From the NCBI RefSeq assembly GCF_014596465.1, contig NZ_MECK01000223.1:40692-104691 (forward strand): a stretch of 64,000 nt of DNA, in the 5' to 3' direction. The position numbers and the translations under genes were made by a program. The notes under the pieces are model-generated. The model was not told the DNA's origin, ran no database searches, and was given only the letters and a program-made list of their open reading frames with translations. Source of the DNA: Streptomyces sp. CBMA123 (GTDB lineage: Bacteria > Actinomycetota > Actinomycetes > Streptomycetales > Streptomycetaceae). Positions 1 to 8,208 of the stretch are shown here, in pieces (the stretch's first letter is position 1; each line of letters starts with the position of its first letter).

Positions 1-492
1 GCCCTCGCATCCTTCGCCGACCGCGCCGGCGACTACGCGAACACCGTCGTCGCCTGCGCCCGCTCCCTCGGCAAGCACCTCGCCTCGGCCGGTTGGGACG
101 TCGCCGGCGCGGACATCGGCTACACCCACACCCACCAGCTGTGGGTCACCACCACCCCGCGCCTGGCCGCCCGGGTCGCAGCCGAGCGCCTGTACGCGGC
201 CGGAATCCGCGTCAACTGGCTGGAGGACCTGCCGCTCGGCCACCCGGCGCTGCGCCTGGGCCTGGCCGAAGCCGTGTGGTGCGGCCTCGCACCCGCGGAC
301 ATGCCCTTCCTCGCCCAACTCATCGACCAGGCCCTCACCGGCGCCCGCGAGCCGGCCGACATCGCCACCGACGTCGCCGTCCTGCGCACCGGCGAGCGTT
401 TCCCGTTCGCCGTTCACCCCGACGAAGCGGCCACCACTGCCCTGGGCGAGGTCACCGCGCTGCTCGGCGGCGAGGTAGGGGGGACGAGCTGA
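1..492 (+). CDS. Serine hydroxymethyltransferase-like PLP enzyme, C-terminal part
   Basis: The left window edge cuts this gene; 163 residues remain. The frame resembles the C-terminal small domain of the SHMT family: a helix (YANTVVACARSLGKHLASAG), then THQLWVTTT, where SHMTs have the N-x-H-L-hydrophobic strand, and a GIRVNW turn like the GI-x-V-N segment of SHMT. The PLP lysine would lie upstream, outside the window. The stop codon overlaps the next start (TGATG), so it is translationally coupled to the aminotransferase. SHMTs move a one-carbon unit between serine and glycine or cleave beta-hydroxy amino acids. In a biosynthetic operon, a role in making or alpha-methylating an unusual amino acid is possible, but that is inference. 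A housekeeping glyA is less likely given the neighbours. Confidence 0.6.
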   Translation, partial: ALASFADRAGDYANTVVACARSLGKHLASAGWDVAGADIGYTHTHQLWVTTTPRLAARVAAERLYAAGIRVNWLEDLPLGHPALRLGLAEAVWCGLAPADMPFLAQLIDQALTGAREPADIATDVAVLRTGERFPFAVHPDEAATTALGEVTALLGGEVGGTS

Positions 493-1814
493 TGGCACTG
501 CCCGCACCCGAGCTGGCGGCCGACGCCTCGTGCGTCGCGGTGTACCGCGATCTGCGCGACGGGGTGGCCCGTTCCTCAGCGCAGATCGGCTACGGCTACA
601 ACCTCTACCCGATCTCGACGGCGACCTCCCGGCACCTGCAGCAGGTCCTGAAAGCGTGCCTGCGCGACGGGCGGATGCACGAGTACGGCACCGTCCACGA
701 CGAACACGACCGTGCCCTCGCCGCCACCCTCGCCAGCGAGTACCTCGGCGTCGCCGTCGACGAGGACCAGGTGATGTTCTGCGCGGGCGCGAGCGAGGGA
801 ATCGGCCTGGTTTCCCGGTACCTGACGGCGTGCGACACCGCCATGCTCCTGCCCGCGCCGTGCTACTTCGCGTTCGAGCAGACACCGCGCCGCCACCCGC
901 TGGCCGTCGCCGGCCGCTACCGCGGCGACGGCGCCGTCCACTGGTCCGGCGGCGGAGCTAGTCACACCGCCGTCGTCGAGATCCTCCCCAACGGCGTCAC
1001 CGGCACCGGCTTCCGCCCACCCGCCGTCCAAGCCGACTTCCGCCTCGTCGACCTGGTCTTCCAGGCCGGCGGGCACAGCAGCAGGCGGCACCTGGTCGCC
1101 GACCACGCCCGCACCGCACTGGCCGGCCGACTCACCGACACCGCCGTCCTGATGACCCCGTCCAAGGACCTGTCCCTGCCCGGCCTGCGGGCCGGACTAC
1201 TCATCAGCGGCGACACCACCCTGATCGCCGCCAGCCGCGACGACGTGTTCGACCGCACCGCCAGCGCCAACCCGATGACCGGCCAGCTCGTCCTGCTCTA
1301 CCTCACCGTCCTGCTGATGGCCGAGGCCGCCCACGACAGCGCCCCGGGCACCTTCACCCGGCGCCACGCCTGGGTCCGCGCCCAGTACAGGCGCCATCGG
1401 GTGTCCACGTGCCCGACCGAGTCCACCTGCCGGGCGATCACCAACCACCTGGACCGCATGGCCGGGCACTTCGCCGAGGCGTTCCGCCTGCTCACCCACC
1501 ACGGCATGGGCCTCCTGCAGGTCAGCGACGACATGCGGCCCATCGCCGGGTACTCGCTCCTGCCGCGCCTGAACGTCGACCTGCCCACCTCGCAGGACCT
1601 GGTGGGCTGGGTCAACACGGTCGGTCGGCGCTTCGACCTCAAGCTCAACCCCAGCTTGCTGTTCGGCGGCAACCTCGCCTCCTGGAACGCCCTCTACCCC
1701 GGCGAGCCGCGCATCCGCGTCAACCTGTCCGTCCCCCACCACGACCTCGTCCACACCCTGGACCTGCTGCGCACCGCCCGTCACGAACTCAACCGGGTGG
1801 GGGCCGCACGATGA
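492..1814 (+). CDS. Class I/II PLP-dependent aminotransferase-like protein
   Basis: A 440-residue protein with the fold-type-I aminotransferase layout: an N-terminal YGYNLYPIS segment, a glycine-rich cofactor region (FCAGASEGIGL, about residues 95-105), and the Schiff-base lysine in TPSKDLSLPGLRAGLL. The second domain ends in GEPRIRVNLSV, resembling the C-terminal arginine strand that binds substrate carboxylate. ATG at 492 is chosen because it overlaps the upstream stop and the homologous N-terminus begins there; the same frame runs open upstream but reads as low-complexity Arg/Pro. The stop overlaps the next ATG (ATGA). It probably transaminates an amino or keto acid that feeds the adjacent adenylation domain; the substrate cannot be read from sequence. 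Confidence 0.8.
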   Translation: MALPAPELAADASCVAVYRDLRDGVARSSAQIGYGYNLYPISTATSRHLQQVLKACLRDGRMHEYGTVHDEHDRALAATLASEYLGVAVDEDQVMFCAGASEGIGLVSRYLTACDTAMLLPAPCYFAFEQTPRRHPLAVAGRYRGDGAVHWSGGGASHTAVVEILPNGVTGTGFRPPAVQADFRLVDLVFQAGGHSSRRHLVADHARTALAGRLTDTAVLMTPSKDLSLPGLRAGLLISGDTTLIAASRDDVFDRTASANPMTGQLVLLYLTVLLMAEAAHDSAPGTFTRRHAWVRAQYRRHRVSTCPTESTCRAITNHLDRMAGHFAEAFRLLTHHGMGLLQVSDDMRPIAGYSLLPRLNVDLPTSQDLVGWVNTVGRRFDLKLNPSLLFGGNLASWNALYPGEPRIRVNLSVPHHDLVHTLDLLRTARHELNRVGAAR

Positions 1815-3511
1815 GCACCCTCACCCGGCTGATCAGGGCTGCCGCCCGCACCCGGCCCGACGCCATGGCCCTCACCACCCCTGACGGCACCTCCTGGACG
1901 TGGGCGCACTTGGACGCCGAGACCCGCGCCTTCGCCGCCGCGCTACTGGACGCCGGATGCGCGGGTGGACCGCTGCTGCTCGCCGTGGCACCCGGCACCG
2001 ACTGGGTGACCGCGCTGCTCGGGGCGTGGCGGGCCGGCGCGGTCGCGGTGCCGTTCGACGCCGGGCACCCGCCCGCCCGCCTGGCCCGTCTTGCGGACGG
2101 CTGCCGGGCCCGCGCGGCGGTCACCCCAGACGGCACCGCCCCCCACTGGGCGCCCGCTCTGCCCGCCATCGCCGCCAGTGCCCGCAGCTCCTGCCACCTG
2201 CCGCGCGTTCCGGACGAGGCGGCGGCGTGCCTGTTCCACACCTCCGGCTCCACCGGCACCCCCAAGCCCGTCGTCCTCTCCCACCGCGCCCTCGCCGAGC
2301 GTGCCCGGGAGATGCCGCCCGCCGCCGGCCTCACCCCAGACGACCGGATCGCCCAACTCACCTCCCCGGCGTTCGACGCCGCGCTGTGGGAGGTGCTGTG
2401 CGCCCTGGCCACTGGCGCCACCCTGGTGACAGCCCCGGCCGCTGCCCGCACTCCCGGGCCCGCCCTCGTACGGTTCCTCGCCGAGCAGCGAATCACCGCG
2501 CTGACGTGCACCCCGAGCCAGCTCGCCGCCACCGGAGCCCCGGCCCGCGATCTGCCCGATCTGCGGCTGATCGTTCTGGGTGGCGAAGCCCTCCACACCC
2601 GCCCGCTCGTCGCCTGGTTCGCGCCCGGTCGGCGGATCGCCAACGCCTACGGGCCCACCGAGGCCGGGATCGAGGCGTTCCTCGCGCCCGACGTCGACCC
2701 GCACGCCAGCCCAGTCCCGATCGGCTGGCCCCTGCCCGGCGTCGTCCCGATCGTCCTCGACTCCGAGGGCCGGCCGGTGCCGGAGGGCGAAGCTGGGGAA
2801 CTCCACCTCGCCGGGACCGGACTCGCGGACGGCTACCTGCACAGGCCCGCGGAGAGCGCTGCCGCGTTCCTCACCATCACCGACCCCGCCACCAGCCGGC
2901 CGGTGCGTGCCTACCGCACCGGCGACCGCGTGCGCCGTCTTCCGGACGGCCAGTTCGAATTCCTCGGCCGGACGGACCACCAGCTCAACCTCCACGGCGT
3001 GCGCCTGGAGCCCGGCGAGATCGAGGCCCGCGCCCTGGACCACCCAGATGTCCAGGCGGCATGCGTCGTCCTCGACCCCGACCGGCAGCAGATCGCCCTC
3101 CACGCCGAAACGGCCACCGGCCTCACCCCGGCCGCGCTGCGCCGCCACCTCGCCGAGCACCTGCCGCCGGCCGCCGTCCCCGCCCGCATCACCTGCCGGC
3201 CCCACCTCGCGCGCACCGCCACCGGCAAGCTCGACCGCCACGCCCTCGCCACCGAACCCCCCGACCCCAACACCCCGCCAAAGGCGGCCGGCACCGTGCT
3301 GCCCGAGCCGCTGGCGACCTGGTGGCACGACGCCACCGGCACTCCCGCCCCGGAGTGCGGCGACTTCTACGCGGCCGGCGGCGACTCGCTGGGCGCCCTC
3401 GCCCTGCTCGCCCGCCTCAACGAGCACTACGACACCGACCTGACCATCGCCCAGTTCGCCGGCGACCCCACCGCGACCCACCTGCTGCACACCATCCGGA
3501 GGAGCCGATGA
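1811..3511 (+). CDS. Stand-alone NRPS adenylation-carrier (A-T) didomain protein
   Basis: A 566-residue protein. Residues 1 to about 480 are an AMP-forming adenylation domain with core motifs in order: A3 LFHTSGSTGTPKPVVLSH, A4 FDAALWE (with the Asp that contacts the amino group of an alpha-amino acid), A5 NAYGPTEAG, A7 YRTGDRV, A8 GRTDHQLNLHGVRLEPGEIE and A10 TATGKLDR. The last about 80 residues form a peptidyl-carrier domain with the phosphopantetheine serine in FYAAGGDSLGAL. There is no condensation, reductase or thioesterase domain. Such didomains usually load an amino acid onto the carrier thiol so that tailoring enzymes can act on it. The start overlaps the aminotransferase stop and the stop overlaps the next gene, so the genes are coupled. 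Substrate is unknown. Confidence 0.93.
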   Translation: MSTLTRLIRAAARTRPDAMALTTPDGTSWTWAHLDAETRAFAAALLDAGCAGGPLLLAVAPGTDWVTALLGAWRAGAVAVPFDAGHPPARLARLADGCRARAAVTPDGTAPHWAPALPAIAASARSSCHLPRVPDEAAACLFHTSGSTGTPKPVVLSHRALAERAREMPPAAGLTPDDRIAQLTSPAFDAALWEVLCALATGATLVTAPAAARTPGPALVRFLAEQRITALTCTPSQLAATGAPARDLPDLRLIVLGGEALHTRPLVAWFAPGRRIANAYGPTEAGIEAFLAPDVDPHASPVPIGWPLPGVVPIVLDSEGRPVPEGEAGELHLAGTGLADGYLHRPAESAAAFLTITDPATSRPVRAYRTGDRVRRLPDGQFEFLGRTDHQLNLHGVRLEPGEIEARALDHPDVQAACVVLDPDRQQIALHAETATGLTPAALRRHLAEHLPPAAVPARITCRPHLARTATGKLDRHALATEPPDPNTPPKAAGTVLPEPLATWWHDATGTPAPECGDFYAAGGDSLGALALLARLNEHYDTDLTIAQFAGDPTATHLLHTIRRSR

Positions 3512-5685
3512 ACCGCCCCGCCGCCGAGCCGCCCCGCATCCGCGGCATCCTCGTCGACCTCGACGGCGTCGTGCGCCTGTGGCGCCGCCAGGGCGCGGCA
3601 GCGGCCGAAGCCGAACTCGGCCTGCCGCCGCGCACCCTCAGCGCCTACACCTCCAGCCGCCACAGCGACGCCGCCCACGCCGGGGCGCTCACCTGGGAGG
3701 AGTGGACCACCGGGGTCCGCGAGCGCATGGCCGATGGCCTCGGCGCCGAGCGGGCCGAGCGGGCCTTCGCCCTGTGGAGCGCCGACCGCGGCGAGCCCAA
3801 CGCGCCGATGGTCGCCCTGCTGCGCCGCGCCCGCGCCGCCGACCTGACCACAGCCGTGCTCACCAACAACACCACGATCCTCGCCGCCGACCTCACCCAC
3901 CACCGGCTCGACGATCTCTTCGACCACGTCCTCAACTCGGCCATCACCGGCCTGACCAAGCCGTCCCCGCGCGCCTACGAACACGCCCTCGCCACCATGG
4001 GACTGGCCGCCGGCCAGGTCGCCTTCACGGATGACTCCGACATCAACACCGCAGCGGCCCGCGCGGTCGGGCTGCACGCCCACCACTTCCGCGAGCCTGG
4101 CGGCGCCGACGCCTTCGAGCGGCACCTCACCGACCTCGGCGTCGCCCTTCCCTACGATCCCGGACGCCCGGCCCCGCCCGAACCGGTCAAAGCCGTCGCG
4201 CCGCCGCCCGGCCACGCCGAGCACGACGACCACCGGACCGTGCGCACCCGCTACCTCGCCACCGGCCTGCCCGCCGACACCGTCGCCACCCGTCTCACCA
4301 CCTGCGACGCCGCCTGGGCGCAGCCCACCGGCGAGCACACGCTGACCTCCGGCGACGACAACGGCCAGCTCACGCAGTGGCGGCTCGTCCCGCCCGGCAC
4401 CGAGGCGGCCCACGCGGCAGGGCACCCGGGGGCCTGGATGCCGCAGCCGGCGCCGCCCGGTGCCGAGTACCTGCCGCCCTGGACTGCCGCCACCCGGGCC
4501 TCGGCCGCCCGGCACGCCACCGCTCTGCTGACGGAGGCCGCCGCCGCCCTCACCCACGCCGCAGACGCCCACGGCGTCGGCGACCGACTGTCCGCGGCGC
4601 TGCACCTGGATGGCGCACGCCGCGCCCTGACCCGCCTCGCCGCGATGCTCGCACGACGCCAGCCGCGCCCCTGGCCCGACGCCGCAATCACTCGCTACCT
4701 CGGCCACGCCACCACCGCGCTGCTCAACGCCTCCCTGCGAGCCGACCCGACCACCCCCACCGGGCTCGCCCGCTCGGTGACCGCCCTGTTCCACCTACTC
4801 GGCCGCCTCCGCCAGAACTCCGCCCTGCTGCTCGGCGCCGAAGCCGCCTGGCCCTGGCACGACCTCGAACGCCACCTCATCCCCCTCCTCGACGCCACCC
4901 TCACCGCGCCCGTGCCCGACGTGCTGTACGGCACGGGCCTGGCGACGTCGTACGACGACCACCGGCCGGTCGCGCCGGCTCTCGCCGACGCCCTGCGCGC
5001 CTTCGCCGCCGACCACCTCGCCGGACGAGACGTCCTCGAACTCGGCGCCGGCACCGGTCGCATCACCGCCCGCCTAGCCTCCGGGCCCGCGACCTACACC
5101 GCACTCGAACCGTCCCCGGACATGGCCGCCCTCCTGGCGGCCAGGAACCTGTCCGGAGTGCGGCTGTTCCTCGGGACAGCCCTCGCCATCCCGTTGCCGG
5201 ACGCCAGCGCCGACGCGGTCGTCGAGCACGAGGCGCTGCTGTTCACCGACGACCCGCTCGCCGCCACCGACCAGGCCCTGCGAGTGCTGCGCCCCGGCGG
5301 TGTGCTCGTGCGCCTGCTCCTGCACGCCCACGGCGACGACCCGGCCGCCGACCTGGACGCCGCCTACCGCAAGGCTGCCTTCCAGGGCCGGCCCGCTCCG
5401 CTGATCACCGGCAAGGGCACCGACCACCTCGTCACCACCCACCTCGCCGACCACGGTCTGGCCACCACCGACACACTCCTCGCCGAGTACGACGACCACC
5501 GCAGCCCCGCCCAGGCCCTGGCCACGCTCGCCGCCCGGGCCTGGCCCTACCAGCACCAGGCTGACACCGAGCAGCACGCCGCCGGGATGGCCGCCGCCGA
5601 GGAACTCGCCCAGACCCTCCCGCTCGCGGGAGGGCCGGTGCGCTACCGCCTGCGCGCTCTGACCACCCGGCTGGAGACGCGGTGA
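3508..5685 (+). CDS. HAD-family phosphatase fused to a SAM methyltransferase
   Basis: A 725-residue two-enzyme protein. Residues 1 to about 215 are a complete HAD hydrolase: nucleophile motif VDLDGV (Asp17, Asp19), motif II VLTNNT, motif III lysine in GLTKPSPRAY, motif IV FTDDSDIN. A helical middle part (about 230-485) that I do not recognise follows. Residues from about 505 form a class I methyltransferase with the SAM-binding loop DVLELGAGTGRIT (about 508-520), an acidic strand end (ALEPSPDMA) and the post-motif GGVLVRLLL. ATG overlaps the NRPS stop by 4 bp. The fusion suggests dephosphorylation and methylation of a related intermediate, or a HAD half repurposed as in FkbH-type loaders, although FkbH signatures are not seen. 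Confidence 0.82.
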   Translation: MNRPAAEPPRIRGILVDLDGVVRLWRRQGAAAAEAELGLPPRTLSAYTSSRHSDAAHAGALTWEEWTTGVRERMADGLGAERAERAFALWSADRGEPNAPMVALLRRARAADLTTAVLTNNTTILAADLTHHRLDDLFDHVLNSAITGLTKPSPRAYEHALATMGLAAGQVAFTDDSDINTAAARAVGLHAHHFREPGGADAFERHLTDLGVALPYDPGRPAPPEPVKAVAPPPGHAEHDDHRTVRTRYLATGLPADTVATRLTTCDAAWAQPTGEHTLTSGDDNGQLTQWRLVPPGTEAAHAAGHPGAWMPQPAPPGAEYLPPWTAATRASAARHATALLTEAAAALTHAADAHGVGDRLSAALHLDGARRALTRLAAMLARRQPRPWPDAAITRYLGHATTALLNASLRADPTTPTGLARSVTALFHLLGRLRQNSALLLGAEAAWPWHDLERHLIPLLDATLTAPVPDVLYGTGLATSYDDHRPVAPALADALRAFAADHLAGRDVLELGAGTGRITARLASGPATYTALEPSPDMAALLAARNLSGVRLFLGTALAIPLPDASADAVVEHEALLFTDDPLAATDQALRVLRPGGVLVRLLLHAHGDDPAADLDAAYRKAAFQGRPAPLITGKGTDHLVTTHLADHGLATTDTLLAEYDDHRSPAQALATLAARAWPYQHQADTEQHAAGMAAAEELAQTLPLAGGPVRYRLRALTTRLETR

Positions 5686-7601
5686 ACGCCCCTGCACGCC
5701 TGCCGGACGGCTACGCCTGGGCAACCGGACTCGATGACGCCCACGCCCTGCTCACCGACGCGATCGTCCCCCTCCTGGCCACCGGCGATCGGGAGCGCGA
5801 CGAGCGGATCGCCACCGTACTCGCCCGCTACGGGCCCGCCGCGGGACCGCTCCCGCGCGCGGCCCGGGCGTGCGCCCGCGTCGTGTCCACCGGCGACGAC
5901 CCGCGCCTGGGCCGGCTCGCCGCCACCGCGCTCGGCCGCCCCCACCACCACTACCCGACCCTCACCCAGGCCCTCGCCGACCCCGGCCCGGCTGGCGGCA
6001 GTGTCCTGCTCACCGCCGACGCCGCCCACCTGACCCTCGCCGACCTCCTGCCCGCCCACGACACGTGGACCCGTCGCGGCACCCGCCTCGGCCTGCTCAC
6101 CGGACGCGACGCGCCCGCTGCTGTGTTCCTCCTCGCCAAGATCCTCGCCGCCCCCTCGACCCCAGACGGGGTATCCGCGCTGATCGACGGCACTACCGGC
6201 CGCTCCCGCCACCTCCACCGGCCCGGCGCGCCCCGGATCACCACCGCCGACGCGATCACAACCCCGTGGCGCACCCTGCTGATCGACGCGCACGGCTCCG
6301 CCGCCCACGCCCACCTCGGCACCGCCGTCCTGTGCGGCCTGCCTGGCGACGCCGAACGCACCACCCGCACCGGCCACCTCGTCCCCGGCGGCTGCACCCC
6401 CGGCCGGTGCAAGACCTCCCCGTCCAGCGGCACCACCGTCCACCACCCCCACGACCTGCACGCCGACATCCTTGGCCTCTACATCTGCAACGCGATCTGC
6501 CTCGGCCCCGACGAGCAGTACCCCACCACGGTGAACCTCGCCCTGGATGCCGTCGACGGACACCCGGCCGCCGTCTTCGGTCTCGTGCGCGGCGACGCCG
6601 ACACCACCGCCGAAGACCCCCATGCAGCCGCCGACCTCCTCCACACCGGGGCCGACCTCGGCACCGTCACCATGGACGCCAACCGCCGCGCCGCCGAACG
6701 CGGCCTCACCGGAGGGGCCGCGATCCTCCTCGGCGACCCCGACCACCACCCCCACCCCGTGCACAGCGACCGCCCCGCGCCCCCCGCACCCCGGACCAGC
6801 CACCCCCGTCCACCCGCCGCCCCCACCCCCGAGCAGGACCGGGCCCTGGCCGACTGGACGCAGCGCACCACCGAGGCCGCCCTGTTCGAGGCAGCCCTCG
6901 GCGACTCCCTCGCTCACCGCTCCGACCCGGGACTCGACCAGTGCCTGCGCTCCATGGGCGAAGCGCGCAGCAGTGCCCAGACCCTCCTGCGGCGCGCCGC
7001 CCCGACCCGGGGCCTCAACCAGGAGGAGCTGGAACGCCTCGCCGGCCAGTGGGCCGAACAGGCGCTCGCCCTGCTCACCCGAACCCGCGGCGGAGCGTTC
7101 GGCCGCCAGCTCACCGCCCTGCGGGCCACCCACCGAACCCTCCACACGACACCGGCCCCGCCGTGCCCGCACTGCGCGATGCCGCTGACCGCGGAGCACC
7201 TCACCAGCGTGCTCGGCCCCTGCGACCGCATCGCCGTCACCTGCCCGCGCTGCGGGCCCGCCCACAGCCACCCCGCCGGCCAGCCCCTGCTGACCGTCCA
7301 CGCCCCCGCCGCCGTCCACCCCGGCCAGCCCTTCACCCTCACCCTCGACGGACCCGAACGCGGCCTGCTCGCTGTCCACTTGCGCCCACGCAGCAGCCGC
7401 TCCGGCAGCTACGCCCACACCACCACCGACCTCGCGCAAGGACCGCTGTCCATCGACCTCGACGTTCCCACTGACCTGGTTCCCGAACTCGACCGGCTCT
7501 GGCTCGTCCACGCCGACCGGTTCCGCCTCGCCCTCCACCAGCGGCGTGTGCCCGTCCTGCCCGCCGGGTGCAACCCTGATAGGAGCACCCGCGCGTCGTA
7601 A
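5682..7601 (+). CDS. Unknown protein with possible caspase-like core and zinc ribbon
   Basis: A 639-residue protein I do not recognise. The GTG start overlaps the preceding TGA, so it is translated with the operon. About residues 195-350 look like a clan CD (caspase/gingipain/CHAT) peptidase: a strand ending LLIDAHGS (His204) and a later strand LGLYICNAICLG (Cys269), followed by AAVFGLVRG, the order expected for a His-Cys dyad. A Pro-rich linker (about 355-385) and a helical stretch follow, then CPHC (495-498) and CPRC (521-524), probably a zinc ribbon, then an all-beta tail. No signal peptide is seen, so it is probably cytoplasmic. The peptidase assignment is my inference from motif spacing. 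In a biosynthetic operon it could process a peptide or act as a regulator. Confidence 0.6.
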   Translation: MNAPARLPDGYAWATGLDDAHALLTDAIVPLLATGDRERDERIATVLARYGPAAGPLPRAARACARVVSTGDDPRLGRLAATALGRPHHHYPTLTQALADPGPAGGSVLLTADAAHLTLADLLPAHDTWTRRGTRLGLLTGRDAPAAVFLLAKILAAPSTPDGVSALIDGTTGRSRHLHRPGAPRITTADAITTPWRTLLIDAHGSAAHAHLGTAVLCGLPGDAERTTRTGHLVPGGCTPGRCKTSPSSGTTVHHPHDLHADILGLYICNAICLGPDEQYPTTVNLALDAVDGHPAAVFGLVRGDADTTAEDPHAAADLLHTGADLGTVTMDANRRAAERGLTGGAAILLGDPDHHPHPVHSDRPAPPAPRTSHPRPPAAPTPEQDRALADWTQRTTEAALFEAALGDSLAHRSDPGLDQCLRSMGEARSSAQTLLRRAAPTRGLNQEELERLAGQWAEQALALLTRTRGGAFGRQLTALRATHRTLHTTPAPPCPHCAMPLTAEHLTSVLGPCDRIAVTCPRCGPAHSHPAGQPLLTVHAPAAVHPGQPFTLTLDGPERGLLAVHLRPRSSRSGSYAHTTTDLAQGPLSIDLDVPTDLVPELDRLWLVHADRFRLALHQRRVPVLPAGCNPDRSTRAS

Positions 7602-7662
7602 CCGCCGGCCAGCTAACGCAGTTGGCCCAAACACCAACATCCAGCGACGAAAGCGAGACAAA

Positions 7663-8208
7663 GTGATCATCTGGCTGAACGGCCCCTTCGGCGGCGGCAA
7701 GACGACCCTCGCCACCACCCTGCAGCAGGAGCTGCCCGGTGCCGTCCTCTTCGACGCCGAGGAGGTCGGCTTCCTCCTGCGCCAGATCTTCCCCGGCAAG
7801 TACAAGGACTTCCAGGACATCCCGGCCTGGCGCCCCCTGGTCGCCGAGGTCGCTCTCCGCTGCCACCAGGAGAACGACGGCCACCCGGTGATCATCCCGA
7901 TGACCCTGCTGCGCCAGGACTACGCCGCCGAGATCCACGGGGCCGTCCGGGCTGCCGGCGTCCCGCTCCAGCACCTCCTGCTCCACGCTGACCCGGACAC
8001 CGTCAGCGCCCGCATCGACTCCAGCGTCGAGTTCCCCGACGACGAGGCGCGCAGCGAGAAGGTCCGCGCCTTCCGCCGCAAGAAGCTGCCGATCTACACC
8101 GCGGCGTACGACAGTTGGCTCGCCGCCGACGCCGAGGTCATCGACACCACCCACTTCACCCCCCGCCAGGTCGCCGACCAGGCGTTGAAGATCATCGGCA
8201 CCCTGTGA
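7663..8208 (+). CDS. TmrB-like AAA/P-loop ATPase
   Basis: A 181-residue P-loop protein beginning directly with the nucleotide-binding strand, MIIWLNGPFGGGKTTLATTL (Walker A GPFGGGKTT, residues 8-16). This start and motif order resemble Bacillus TmrB (tunicamycin resistance) and related small kinase-like ATPases common in Streptomyces. GTG at 7663 is chosen because the family starts immediately before the P-loop; an upstream extension reads as noise. It lies 61 bp after the preceding stop, and its own stop overlaps the next gene (GTGA). Inference: a self-resistance or modification kinase tied to the cluster product; a general nucleotide or sugar kinase is the alternative. Confidence 0.78.
   Translation: MIIWLNGPFGGGKTTLATTLQQELPGAVLFDAEEVGFLLRQIFPGKYKDFQDIPAWRPLVAEVALRCHQENDGHPVIIPMTLLRQDYAAEIHGAVRAAGVPLQHLLLHADPDTVSARIDSSVEFPDDEARSEKVRAFRRKKLPIYTAAYDSWLAADAEVIDTTHFTPRQVADQALKIIGTL

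Noticed and set aside
5643..7895. 750-codon reverse frame over the caspase-like gene
   Set aside because: The forward gene has overlap coupling and motifs; the reverse frame is Gly/Ala/Val-rich noise.
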